NCBI GenBank assembly: GCA_033220425.1
Contig: CM065646.1
Location: 5,525,501-5,589,500 of the forward strand
From: Lepraria neglecta
Lineage: Eukaryota > Ascomycota > Lecanoromycetes > Lecanorales > Stereocaulaceae
Length of the DNA: 64,000 nucleotides
Direction of reading: 5' to 3'
Part shown: positions 21,819-33,666 of the stretch, piece by piece
Position numbering within the stretch: position 1 is the stretch's first letter
How the letters are laid out: each line of letters starts with the position of its first letter
Made by a program: the position numbers and the translations under genes
Notes under the pieces: model-generated
What the model was told of the DNA's origin: nothing
The model's input: only the letters and a program-made list of their open reading frames with translations
Database searches by the model: none

Positions 21819-24301
21819 TCATTTCAATGAATCCGTAGCATTGTCAATGTTCCCCTTGATGATCTTACTCCACCTCTGCAGACACGTCAGGAAACCCCAT
21901 TCCAAAATTCCAAGTCGTAAAGAGAAGGCACTCACCTCAACGCCGTTCCTGTCCCCCCTATCCACAGCCTCCACCAACCCTGGAAACGTAGCACCCGCAT
22001 ACCCCGTCCATATGCCCGGCGCGAATACAACGTGCTTAAACCAACTCCTACCGTCCAATCCCTCCGGATGCAGGAATTGTCTCTCAAGATATTTATAACG
22101 GTCATTAACCTGTCTAACCTGGTAATAAAGCTGCGCTTTCCGCCACCACTTCCACCACGGTACACCGCCTTTGATTGCTGTTGCGAGGTCCGCGGCGCGG
22201 GCGTCGAAGGCAGCGGACGCGTTATGTAGGCGGGCAATAGCCGACTCGAGGGTTTTGACAATGGGAGAGTCGAGGATAGTGGGGTCAGTGGATGTGGTGG
22301 TGAGATTTTTGACTGAGTGGAGGTAGAAGTCAAGGCCAGTGGCGTAGTCTGTAGCGTTAAAAGCGATGATAGGTGTTTCGACCAGCGAAGCAGCGAAGAG
22401 TGCAAAGACTTTTGTAATGGCGACATGGTAGTGCCAGCCTGAGTCACCGAATTTGTCCATCCACGCGAAGCTGTCATAGTTGCTGTGGTAGTGGTAAACA
22501 GCACTGTCAGGACCACCAGCAAAGCCAAGATCGACACTGGGTATGCCCGCGAAGTCTTGGAAAGCTGTGAAATCACTACCAGAGCCCATAGTTCTGATGT
22601 GGCCATCCCAGAGATCACGAACAGTCTGGCCCTTGACTGTCTGATTGGGAGACTGGACAAGCGATGTGGCCTGGTAGAGAGCTTGATTAAGCAGTGGAGA
22701 AGCCGACGCCTCGAAGTGAGGTCCTCGCGTCCCAACATCCAAGTTCAAGTAGGCGACAGCCGCCTTGGAAAGCCAGGGAAGGTATTCTTCCACCCATTCA
22801 GTGGAGCCAATCAAGCCATATTCCTCTCCATCCCAGCTCGCAAAGACGATAGTGCGGAGAGGCTTGTAGCCTTTCTTCAGAGCCTCGCCGAAGCTGCGGA
22901 TGACCTCATTCATGGCGGCAGAGCCACTGTTTGGGTCGCCTGCACCGCCTGCAATCCACGCGTCTCGATGATTGCCCAAGACGATGACTTCGTCTTGCAA
23001 TGTGCCATTAATGATACCTATCACGTTCCAAAGCGGCGTAGTAATGTACTCTTGCTCGTTCACCAGATTCAAAACCAAGTCCGAGGGTGAAGGGCCGATA
23101 TTATATTCAACCCCTTTGTATCCAAGACCGCCCCCTTGCCAGTATTCATTGAAGTCAGAAGCTTTGGGTCCATGGCCGTTTAGGGCTTTGAGCAGAGGAA
23201 GCGCATCCATATATGATATTGGTACTGAAGGTATGTAAGGAATCGAATGGTGAGGATCTTCACGAGGGCACCGGGGCTTAGAAGGGTACCCAGGAGTCGT
23301 TGGATCTCCTGGAGCGATACCTGATGAAACGCCTGTCAGCGAGCATTAATATTAGTCAGAGGTCAGGTCTGCGTACTTAGAAATTGCGTACTCCCTCTCT
23401 GCACGCTGCTAGGATTTCGTGCAGGGCCATCAGGATAGGTTTTGTATCCATTCTCCTCTGTTATTTCGCCGTCCTCTTCTGGATCAGTATAAATGACCAT
23501 GCCTATCATTCCCATCTCTTGAGCGCGCTTCACTTTCAAACCCCTGAAAATACGACCATACTTCGCAAGAGCAATCTTGCCTTTCAGACTGACATTCGCC
23601 TTGACCAGGTCTTCGAAGTCCTCATAGGTTCCGCGGTTGACGTAGACATATTGTGCCGTTACGTTCCCGGACGCAGAGTAGCCATGGAAGGTTGGTATCC
23701 GATTATCCAGTCCGCTCGTTGGGTCTTCGTCCAATACATCCTCCTCCATGCTGCATTCATATCTAACCCTGTACTTGCTCTTCTCCACTTCCACCCCTTG
23801 CTCTTCTTCAGCAGGTCCAGCCTTACTCTTATCCTTCATTTCCAACAAAGCCAGCCGATGTCCCACCGGGTAATTAATATAGACATCATAATCTGCAATA
23901 CTCGCCTCCACACCAAAGTCCTGCCACCTCTCCCTCGTCCATACCGCCTGACTCAGGTTCTTCCCCGCCAAATGCGGTCCTGCCGTATAATACTGGCTCC
24001 ATTCCCTCGCCTTCTCTTCTTTTGGTGTCTCTAGCAGCACCTTCTGTAAATCCTCATAGCTCAGTCCTGCTCTTTGCGGCCATGACGACCAAGGGAGGTA
24101 TCCATGGGCGGGTGCCCATTCAGATTCGGAATGATTCCCTGGCAGCCAGTGGGCAGGGACGAGGAAGAGGATGACAATGACGACGAGGGTGGTGCCGAGA
24201 GCAACTGAGCAGAAGCGGCGGATAGTGCTGTGGGAGTAGCGAGGACGCGGTGGGGCGATGATGACCGTCTGTATGAGGGGCGTTTGCTCGTTGGGAGGCA
24301 T
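21819..24301 (-). CDS. Membrane-anchored M28 metallopeptidase (glutamate carboxypeptidase II / Vps70-like)
   Basis: Three exons: 24301-23377, 23332-21936 and 21875-21819. The introns are 44 bp (GTACGC..ACAG) and 60 bp (GTGAGT..GCAG), and the product is 792 residues. An Arg-rich cytosolic N-terminus precedes a membrane helix (residues about 32-50), a protease-associated region, and the M28B core. The five zinc-ligand motifs are visible: GNHRDAW near residue 430, DPNSGSAA near 441, SWDGEEYG near 478, NLD near 506, and YHYHSNYD. A dimerisation-type C-terminal helical domain follows. In fungi such proteins sit in vacuolar or secretory membranes and act as Zn-dependent exopeptidases or, like transferrin-receptor homologues, in sorting. 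All ligands are present, so it is probably catalytic. Intact. Confidence 0.92.
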
Positions 24302-25111
24302 GGCGGGCCTGTTCGGTCTGCAGGTTGATGCAGGGGCATCAAGTTTCTCTCAAAGAGTAGGTTGGGTATCTGTTGGTGGTCCATGAAATATGAGATAACG
24401 TCAATGTTTTGGCCCCCAACGAACCCCGCCTAATAGATAACATTAGCGTACTATTTAAGCGGGCCGTCCCCGCAAGGTACTTGGAGAATAGCTTTATCTA
24501 GGGTAACGTAATGTTACCTGGTGGAGAGAAATCCATGCGTGACTTCTAGACGGATGGCCAACTACTTTGCAGCAAGAGATCGCTCCCGTCAAAAGTGTGC
24601 AGTGGAGCTATCCCAACATTTCCCACTCTCTTCCACTTCCGACCGATCATCTCCATCGCCGGGCATGTCCGTCTCCCTAGACTCCCACATCATAGCCTGC
24701 CCATGGTTGAACACCTCTCTAGGATATTGCTCATGTAAGGGATACCTCCACGAGAAATGTGGTACCAATTTCGAAGCTAACACTGCGATGCGAGTGATTT
24801 TTGAGAGGTCTTTGGTTTTCGCTTCGCGTATTCGAATGATCCAAGGCCGTTTCTCTGTTGTGCTTGCTTGAAAGCTAAGTTGTCTACAATGCTTATGCGT
24901 ATGAGACAGCAGCGGGTCGTAACGAAGTGAACGATAGCTAGGGGTAAATCTGCGTGACACAAGACTTCCGTCTGTCAGCTATTCTGAGCTCAAGCTACAA
25001 AAAAACAGCAGCTCTTCGCTTTTATATCGGACACATTGTGCATGCATCGAAGATGAAGGAGCATACATCACATCATATCCTCTCTTTTCCCTCGCAATGC
25101 TCCTGGCACTA
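24302..25111. other. Intergenic, nothing seen
   Basis: About 810 bp containing the upstream region of the M28 peptidase gene and the 3' flank of the next minus-strand gene. No convincing frame. Confidence 0.45.
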
Positions 25112-26019
25112 CTACTCGGCGGCGCATTCGGGAAGCAGGTCTGGGAGCTGAGCCTTATAGTCTTCCCAGATAGCGTGACTGGATCTGAGCGCTGGGACGA
25201 AATCGCCCTCGGGAGGGGGCATCTCTCTCATTGCGCCACGCAAGGTGTAATAGTATCTGAAGTAATGATCGTTTCGTGTACGCGAGAGCCTGGCAAGTTC
25301 CTGGTTAAGTTCCTCGGGCTTAAGACCCTTTCTGGGTGACATGTCGTCCCAGCCGAGCTCCTTGTGAGCGGTGTTGAGATCGAAGCAAATGTTATCGATC
25401 AGGACGGTTGAGACCCCTTGCCTACTCTGATGTTAGCTTATGTCAAGACACATGAAGTGATACGTAGTAAGAGACGAGGTTGTGCTACGAGAACCAGCTG
25501 TTGTCCGTCTCGGTATTTGGACAGTGGTGTAGGAGATACTTACATCCAGCGACGGCATCCAACCAGATCTGGAGCCATCTGAAAATTTTCCATTCCTCCG
25601 ACGGAAATCAAGAGGATGAGATGGCGGAGAGTCGGAACCCAACGCTGGGCGTTCCATGGCCGAGCGATAGACATGACTTCCTTCCACGAGCCCTTGAATT
25701 CTTGGAACTTCATGACCAGCTCACCCTTTGCGGCTGTTCCCTTTTTTGATCGGGAGCTATTTTCCATACTGAAGCGTGTGTGACGATCCTCTCCAAGTGC
25801 CACGTAGAACACGGAATGGTTAAGGCTGTCGTGCTGATCTCGAGTCTGTATGCCTGCCGGATCGAGACCGACGGTCAGACTAGCTAGGCGGACCGTGGTG
25901 ATGCGAAAGTTGAGATGATTATTGATCATTGATGCCTCGCGATCGGTGATTCCCTGAGGTTTTTCGTTTCCAAGAGCGAGCTCAAGGACGTCGTCGAAGT
26001 GGAAGTCTCCAGATGACAT
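25112..26019 (-). CDS. Hypothetical fungal protein
   Basis: Exons are 26019-25544 and 25421-25112. The 122-bp intron has GTAAGT at the donor, an AGCTAAC branch point and GTAG at the acceptor, and it keeps the frame, giving 261 residues. The start MSSGDFHFDDVLELALGNEK is the only ATG before the open frame. The protein is soluble, with an Arg/Trp-containing middle (SWKEVMSIARPWNAQRW) and a Lys/Glu-rich helical C-terminus (LKPEELNQELARLSRTRND). No signal peptide, membrane helix or known motif is visible. The clean splice signals and steady coding composition support a real gene. I do not recognise the family. Confidence 0.65.
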
Positions 26020-28195
26020 CTTGAGTAATGTATAGGTTGGCTAAAGCTAGAAGTAAGGACCTAGAGAGAAATGATAAGAGAGATATGATATGGACAGCAC
26101 ACCGAGCTCGATGCTCAACGTTCAGGGTCCTCAGCAGGGAGCCAATGCGTGAGGTCTAAACACGCACCAAGCTGCCCGAGGTCCAAGAGTCAACGTTGTG
26201 GGGCGAATGCGGCTCCATAGGATGAATTGCGCCTTCCTGAACGCGGTGCCTGCACTCATTAGATTGCGCCTGCCTCCTGTTCTTGCGAGAATGCAAGAAA
26301 CGATGTATTTTAGCTCATTTTTCTCATACTGGCCTAGTTAGCAACATGACACTGTTCGCCGAAATCGTGCAATGCCAAAAGATCGTGTACTTTTCGTGTA
26401 GAGTCATGCAGCGGAGGTACTAGCGTGTTTTGGGGTTTCAACGTCGTAGAGCTATTCGGGTCTGAAGTCCACGATCTTCTTCCAATCAGTTTGGGCCCAG
26501 AAGCTACTCAAGGAGATAAACGCACCCATTGACAACTTAGGTCCGTAGCAGAAACTTGGCCTCAAACTCTTTCTTAGCCTATGCGCACGCTCCACTTCTC
26601 TCTCGTCATTAAGTTTAGACGACGTCGGTTGCTGCCGACATACTGCCCAGCGTCGGAGGTGAAGTTGCCAACAACGAGAGACACCTACGAAGGCAACATG
26701 GCCAAGGGCGAACAGTACGTGATGATTGACACGATGGACGAACAAGACCGATGGACTTACGATCGGAGCAGTTGGCTTTGGATTTGAAAGTGTTGGTAGT
26801 GGTGCGTGGCTCGAATGAATCTAACTTTCTGTGGGCTAAGATTGGTTATCCCAGCACACATATGCATTGTGCGATGAACGACGTTTTATAAGCGGCTGAG
26901 CATCCGTCACTTCTGACAAGCACCTGTGTTCAGAAGATGATCGGGCCTCGCTTAGAGTTTGTAAGGTCCGCTCGCAACAGAATAATGTGAAAGGCGCGTG
27001 CCCATTCGAGTACTAGTTCTGGACGGCCCTTAGGTCACTAGCGGGCTGTAACATGTTTTAACCCTTTTTTAAGTCAGCATGAGGTACGTATCATACTTGG
27101 CTATGTAAAAGAATGTTGAGGGTGTTTTTTTTGGGATTGAGCTCGCTTGGCGAGGCTAGCCATACACCTTACTATTTACTGCTGCGCCTAAGTAGCTACA
27201 TGGTCCTTCATACACAAATGCTATGTTCACATGTGCAGTTATTCTTCCCTGACAGAGCTTGAGAAACGAGCAGAGGATGTTGAGATAGAAGATAGCGAAG
27301 TAATCGAGGCGTAAAGTCTATGTGTATCCGTCAATACTTATACGCACTAAGCCAAGAAATAGATTTGGGAGTCTATACATGCAAGCAACTTCCATCCAAA
27401 TCCAGTGGGCGTCGGTCAAGCGAGCAGGTGAAAAAGGGATGATAGCTGAGGTGCTCCGAATGCACTTGCGAAGTGTCTAGATGCTTACCACCCTAACAAG
27501 AATAAGACTCTCTAAGATCGTCCCTTAGCTGGTCTTAAATGAATTCTGCTTTCTATGTAGTCCACGGGATATTGCCTGTAGTTATCTAACCCTAACAGCC
27601 CTACTTCATGTAGTCTTAACACCTCTTTCTTTGCATGAGAATGGTTCTATTTTATGCGCAGCTTGACAGCACGTACGACATGACCGGTAGTACGACTGCA
27701 TGGTTAGCCATGAGCTCGTAGGGCTGTTTCTAGATTAAGTCACAGGAACCGGCATGGCTGCAGTGGCGGTAATTCTGGACTTCGAAGCCATCATTGGAAT
27801 CATTAGTACTGTTACTCACTCCTTGAAGACCGCGAGTAAAACATCTTCAATGGAATTAGTCCTCCCGCCTCAGCAAATGCCATTGTCACTGTGGGGCGTC
27901 GGAAACTTGAAGTACTCTTTCAACAAAGGAGTTGGATCTAAAGAAGTGAACTGTGACCAGGCTCTAACTTCCCAACCTGTGGGACCCCGTTGTTAAGGTG
28001 CTTAAGCTGATGCGGTTCAGGCGGCTTGTGATATCTCAAAGACGCACAGAGCGAGTTGACGCAAAGTCATGGCATATTGAAAGAATCGAGACCGTGCCGT
28101 AGTCAAGAAATTTCATTCCACTTTAACACGATATGTACCATACTGATCGCGTCACGTGTTGCAACCACACTACGCCATGATAGCATTCCTAACCC
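26020..28195. other. Intergenic, possible small decayed pieces
   Basis: This 2.2-kb gap has only short frames. An 11-bp inverted pair (AACAGCCCTAC at about 27594 and its complement at about 27719) brackets some 135 bp and may be a small foldback remnant. An 80-codon frame at 27754 begins with a hydrophobic stretch, but nothing supports it further. Confidence 0.4.
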
Positions 28196-29154
28196 CTAAA
28201 TCGGGTTAACCAGCCTCCCCATACCCATCTTTCTCTCCATACTAGGAAGCAAACCACGGTTAGCGAAAATGATGGAATAGCAAAGAGAATGACTTACCGA
28301 GCCCACGCCCCACCCCTCGTGCTGAACCAAGGTATCCACTTTGCGTCTAGAGCTTCGACGAGAGTTGCAGGCGCGGTTATCCGTTGGCGACGCATTGCCT
28401 CTTTCAATGGTCCAATCCAAAAGTTGGATTCACCACAAAGGTGTAAAGCATAAAACTCCCACCAGGTTGGTGCTAGGAACATCGTGCGGTAGTCAAGTAT
28501 GCCGATCCGGCCATCTGTGCAGCGCTTCAAGTTCCTCGGGGTGAGGTCTCCATGAGTCAAGACCCATTCATCTAGAGAGATAGCGGATATGTCCATCCCG
28601 GCTTCTTTGAAGCGGCTAGTCATAAAGGACACGAAGTCACTCTGGTTCAAAAGAATTCGTCCTCCATCACCGTCAGGGGAGAACATATAGCCTTGGGGGT
28701 CCCAGTGTTCCAGTGGGGTCAAAGAGCCTGCCTTCTGCAGGTCCTGGATACGCTTTCCACCATTGCGCAGCTCCAGAAAAGCGACGGCGATGTCGTTGGC
28801 ATCCTTAGGAGAAAGTTGCGTGGTCCCTTCTCCCATGACCTGCCACATTGTTGGTCCTTCGAGGTACTCCATGACCAAATAAGCGTATCTCTCGTCCTCA
28901 AACATGGCGTAGATCTTGGGTACACGGTAGTACTTGGAGTCAGATGACAGGAATTCCATGAAGGCGCGCTCATAATTGAGCGCTGGCTTCTGAAAACCAC
29001 CAGCGAGCTTAACACCGTATCTCGCACCGGCTCCCTTCGGTGGAAGCACAACAAACGCGGCTTCGGGATCGTCGAATCGAGACTTAACGCTCGCAAGATG
29101 TGTTTGACAATGTGCCTTGATCTCGGCCTCGGTGTATGGTAACCCGTCCATCAT
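28196..29154 (-). CDS. Aminoglycoside-phosphotransferase-family (APH) small-molecule kinase
   Basis: Exons are 29154-28298 and 28241-28196. The 56-bp intron has GTAAGT and CCTAG ends, and the product is 300 residues. I chose the start at MMDGLPYTEAEI because it lies downstream of the mobile element and gives the usual length. The protein-kinase-like fold shows the hinge YLVMEYLEGPTMW, the catalytic loop WVLTHGDLTPRNLK (HGDxxxxN) near residue 225, and the metal-binding ILDYRT in place of DFG or DW. Fungi have many such paralogues acting on unknown small molecules or metabolites. No antibiotic-resistance role should be assumed. A terminal-repeat element starts about 145 bp upstream of the start codon and could affect its expression. 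Confidence 0.85.
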
Positions 29155-29299
29155 AGAAGACTGATGGGCCACAAGACAACGAGCAAGAAATGTGAAACGT
29201 GCGGTTAGGAAGAATACCAGTGCTGGGAAGTGGGTTTCGAAGGAAAAAGACGAATAAGGACCCTTGCTCTGGCCACCAGGCAGTGTTGACTTGGCATGG

Positions 29300-30252
29300 T
29301 AGGCGTACACCCTATCCCACTAGGCGTACACCCCAGAATTCACTAGGCGTACACCTTGCAGATCTCCCCACCAAAATACCAAATCTTCAGGCTTCAACAT
29401 TATATTCTCTCCCACCTCCATCCCCACCGCTATGCATCTACAATCACCGCCAGCCAAGCTGCCATTGCTGGGATAAACACGGCCTTTACAATAAGCCAGA
29501 TAGCTCGCGAAGAGGTGAATACTGAGGCTGACACGTTCTTTGAAAGAGGAGGCACTGCTATATCTACACTGAGAGGGGGTGGAGGTGCTCCACCAAGCCA
29601 GAGAGCTCGACTGGGGCAGGCCTACGGTGGAGGGCGGGGCGGAGCTGGTGCACCACCAAGCCAGCCAGCTCGACAGCGCCCTCAGAGTCAGCGTATTCGG
29701 GCGGCGGCGACAGCAGCGCTGAGGCTTACCCGCGGTGGGAGAGCTCGGGGTAACGAGTCGGCGGTTAACATCTACGGTAGCTATGGGGTGGCATATGGGG
29801 TGCTTACGACCCTGACGCATGGTAGCAAGCTTGTACGCAAGCTCCGACCAATCAGATCGCATGCTGGGTGATGAGGAAAGAGGCTCTTTATGAGGTCTTT
29901 TGAATAATGTAGTTGAATAAGTAAGATGATAAGAAATCTATGGAGCAAATTCTGCATATAAGCATGCGCCAAGCTAGTGCTGAGATGTACCGCATGGTAG
30001 ACTGAGATATGCGCCCATGAGGTATGTATATAGAACCATAACACTGGGAGAAAAGTTTCGGCTGCAAAGACGTCGTTTTTAAACGATTTGGACTGAGATA
30101 AATCAATATTATATATTTGGAATTTTGGTGATCTGCGGCGAACGAGGTACCTCTGTTTAGGAGTAATTTGTTAGGTAGATTATGTACCTCGTTCTTAACG
30201 GGTGTACGCCTAGTGAGATAGGGTGTACGCCTACTGAAACAGGGTGTACGCT
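29300..30252. mobile_element. DNA-transposon-like element with inverted triple terminal repeats
   Basis: The left end has three spaced copies of TAGGCGTACACC (29300-29354). The right end has three copies in inverse orientation, GGTGTACGCCTA (30200-30252), with matching spacers (TATCCCAC versus TATCTCAC). Between them lies a GC-rich part with a Gly/Arg/Pro-rich 171-codon frame (29356-29871), then an AT-rich part with a hairpin (GAACGAGGTAC near 30140 and its complement near 30184). No transposase is recognisable, so it is probably non-autonomous. I found no clear target-site duplication. Confidence 0.7.
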
Positions 30253-30412
30253 GAGGGGAAGCCTATATCTATACTGAGAGGGGGTAGAGGTACTCTACCA
30301 AGCCAGAGAGCTCGACTAGAGTAGGTCTGCGGTAGAGGGCAGGGCGGAGCTGGTGCTACACCAAGCCAGCCAGCTCGACAGCGCCCTTAGAGTCAGCGTA
30401 TTCGGGCGCTGG
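30253..30412. repeat. Partial, RIP-like copy of 29547-29700 next to the element
   Basis: About 155 bp match 29547-29700 in the same orientation. Some 12 of roughly 15 differences are C-to-T or G-to-A in the right-hand copy, most turning CA into TA or TG into TA. That is the sign of repeat-induced point mutation. The copy is truncated and ends in unrelated sequence. Confidence 0.75.
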
Positions 30413-30778
30413 GTTACTTTGCTAGTTATGAGTGACAATAAGGCGTCCTTTGGCACGGTCTCTAGGGCAATAACCAAGGTCAACGACCGGATAATGTTTG
30501 GATTAATCTATTATTTTCTCAGGGCGTGCAAGATCTTGCGTCAGCTGGTTGAGATTGTGGTAAGGTTTGATTTGACCATGGAATCATTCAATGTATAACA
30601 TCACTTATCTTATACACCCCTTAATACAACAATGAAATTATCCATTGCGCTTCGCCCAGGGGTATAACATTCAAAGTACAAATCCATAGCCATGAAACAA
30701 TATCCGCTGTCCTGCTCATGCGCCTGGCATGTTTCGATTCCCCTGCTTTTGGTATTCCACGCTCGAGATCATAACTCA

Positions 30779-33666
30779 TCAAAAATTCATAAAAGGCCAC
30801 ATTTGACCCCCATTCCCATCCGTAGGCTGCATTCCTAGCCCTGGTTGCATTTCTTGCGGTGGTTGACCTTCGCTGCGTCCGCCAAGTTGCATGAGTGCGG
30901 ATGCCGATTTCATGTAATCGGCTCCTGGCTCGAGATTGGAGGCCATGTTGCCGGCCCAGTGGCGCCAGGAAGTAGGACTGCCAGGGGAGTGATAGTTGTT
31001 ATATGTAGGCTGGTTCGTGGTCAGGTAAGATTGGTTGGGCGGCTGAGTTGGCGGTGGGTAGTTGTTTAGATATTCGTTCGCCGCGGCTGCGGTACCCGCT
31101 AAGCCGTCTGTAGAGGGATAAGGAGGCGAGTCGTAGCTAGAAGTGTTGTTCGCGTATGACGGGTGATAGGGGTACTGTGGTGTGTTCTGATAAGCGGGCA
31201 AAGGCTGAGAAGGTACGTTGGTTTTGGGAGGGGGGAGACAGACGTTGTGTGAACTGTTCGGATGGCCTTGACCATCAACCACGTCACTGGAAGGTGGGTA
31301 AGATGGGTAAGTATTGGGATGGTGGTATATATCCTGTGCTGGTGGATGATTTGAAGGTAGGTTCCGAGCAGGCGTAAGATTCTGCTTGTTTGATGGTAGA
31401 GCGAGAGGAGCAGCCATGGATGCTAGATGTTGAGACAGGCGGCTCAGAGTCCTGTCGACGGGAACGCGGACTGCATCCTGGAGGCGGTTGCCGGATCCTG
31501 TCTTGACATCAGCCTTTGCGATGCTTCAAGTACTTTGAGGTCGACTTACCGAGCAGACTGCTCATGTCAGCGATGACGATCAGCCAAGATTCCATATCCT
31601 CCTTCAACGCAGTCAAAATATTCTGCGTCATCTGATCTCTGCGCTCCCAGTGGCCAAACAGAGTCGTGGAGATGGCAAGGACGTAGAGGGCGCCGGTCTG
31701 CCAGGTCCCGTCTAGGCATCGAATTTTTTGTAATTGCCTGGCATGATAGAGCATCTTTCTTGAAACGTCCATGCAAACTGTCAAGTTCTCGCTATTAAAA
31801 TCCGGTGATGCCGCTAAGGACAGTGATGGGTGGCGCAGAAGCAGCCTTATGTGCAGTGGAATGATGGCCAAATGATAAAAATGAGATCGTCCAACTTCAT
31901 CATCAGCAGCGGATTCGTGTTTCAACTCCGTTGGCCATTGTTCCACCCAGTCACGTATGCGCCTCTCCAATCGAAGGACAGTATCGACGTAGGTCTGTGG
32001 GGATCGCTTCACGGCGTAGATGTCGTTGTAGAGGTCCATATATATTGGCATGACTTTGAGACATTCCAGGCCAACCAGAAAATTGCAATTTCCAAGTCTT
32101 GACGTGTCTATTCCGTTCTCACTTAGCACTTCATCATCAATTGCTTTAGGGATCTCAACATCCCAGTCATCTGACCGTAGTGCCATTGGTCGACCTAGAT
32201 TGCCAGCAATGATGACGTGAATCACCAGGATAGACCAAAAAACCCGTTTCCGAATCTCTATCTCCAGGACGCTCCGCTTCGCGTTTCCGGCCCATCTCTT
32301 CGCAGAACGGTGCAGACCCAGTTCGAGCGCCAGATCTAGCGTTATGCTTGCTATCATCCAGCACGCTCCTGGCTTCGGCAAATTCCTTATATGTAGGCAG
32401 AGCATGGTCAATGCCTGTAGATCTGCTAAGGTGTGGCTAGCGACAAGTTGAGCGAAGAATCCCAAAGCGTAGTGGTAATGAAAATTCGAAGAATGATTCA
32501 ATTCCGCCTGGTGCTCGGCGTTGTGCGCGGCACGTGTTGCGTACTGACAATACATAATGGCAAACATCGTATGGACCATGACGGTCTCCGCTGCGGATGG
32601 TTTAAAGGATGGGTCGTCGTAAGTTCGTACAAGCTGTTATATGTCAGAATCTGCTTTCTATACCGATTTTCCAGGATGTAGAGAATCTCACCGTAGCCAT
32701 GAAACTTGGCTTGTGCACAATGGGTAAGAAAGGATTCGTCACCCTGAAATAGACCTGGGCGTAATTTAGGCCTTCGCTCTTTGGCGGGAGCTCGACTTTG
32801 TTGAGTTTGGGACTCGTGCCAAAAGCGGTCTGGACAAAAGCACGGTATGACTTGTTGTAGACTGGTCGAGTCCCAGCATGAGATGGATCTGGCTCATCCA
32901 GATCTGCAGACATGTAATCCGCTAGATCTATCTCCATTCCCAGAACGTTCATCGAAGTCCCCCGTATAGAACTCAGGAGCGAGTTGCCTGTCGAAACGCC
33001 GAGGTAATTGTTGCCGGCGAGTCCAGCACGGAATTTGGGGAGGCGTGGGGTTTGCTCGTCCGTCGCGGTTGAGCTAGAAGAACCGTTCGCCCCGGATCTG
33101 TTGAATGCATTTGCACCTTGATCTGATGTATCGAGGTGGCTTGGACCACTGCCATCACGTCTTTCCCGACTTCCCAATCTCTCGTTCTTATGCCATTGTA
33201 GTAAAGGTGCAGTTGTGGGGTCTGCATATCCATCTCCCAGCTTCACCTCCTCTCCCAATGACATCAAGCGGCTCTGAAGTTCGCGATTGTGATTCTCGAG
33301 TTCCTCAAGCCGGTGCTCGAGGCTTGAAACGTATCCGCGCACCGTAGCCTTGCCAGTGATCCTATCCGTGGTCTTGCATTCGGAATGATTCTGCATGCAG
33401 GGGGCACAGCCATTTGGTTGGTCATCGCAGCGCATCTTTCGAACCTGGAGCAAATCAATGAGCTATGCATATTTGGGAGCAGAAACAGCAGAAACATCAA
33501 CGGACAGACTCACTCTGCATCTATCGCATGCCTGGCCCGTTCGCGCGGACGCATTAATCTTCTTCTTGACATCTTGGGAGTAATCGGCCGACGAGTCGTT
33601 CTTCTCGGTCTTGATGAGCTTGATGTTATTGAGAGAGGAAGGATCATCGTCCGCCTTTCGCTTCAT
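30779..33666 (-). CDS. Zn2Cys6 transcription factor with fungal_trans domain
   Basis: Four exons: 33666-33514, 33444-32692, 32633-31550 and 31497-30779. The three introns of 52-69 bp all have GT and AG ends and keep the frame, giving 902 residues. The binuclear zinc cluster CDRCRVRKMRCDDQPNGC...C (C-x2-C-x6-C-x6-C-x2-C-x6-C) is split by intron 1 after CDRCR. It is followed by a coiled-coil SLEHRLEELENHNRELQSRL for dimerisation. The middle third carries the fungal-specific regulatory domain (LTMLCLHIRNLPKPGACWMI, RKRVFWSILV). The C-terminus is Pro/Tyr/Asn/Gln-rich, typical of an activation region. A nuclear DNA-binding regulator. Its target pathway cannot be read from the context. Confidence 0.93.

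Noticed and set aside
29356-29871. Gly/Arg/Pro-rich 171-codon frame as a host RNA-binding protein
   Set aside because: It lies wholly inside a mobile element, its composition comes from GC-rich repeats, and the partial copy at 30.3 kb does not keep the frame.
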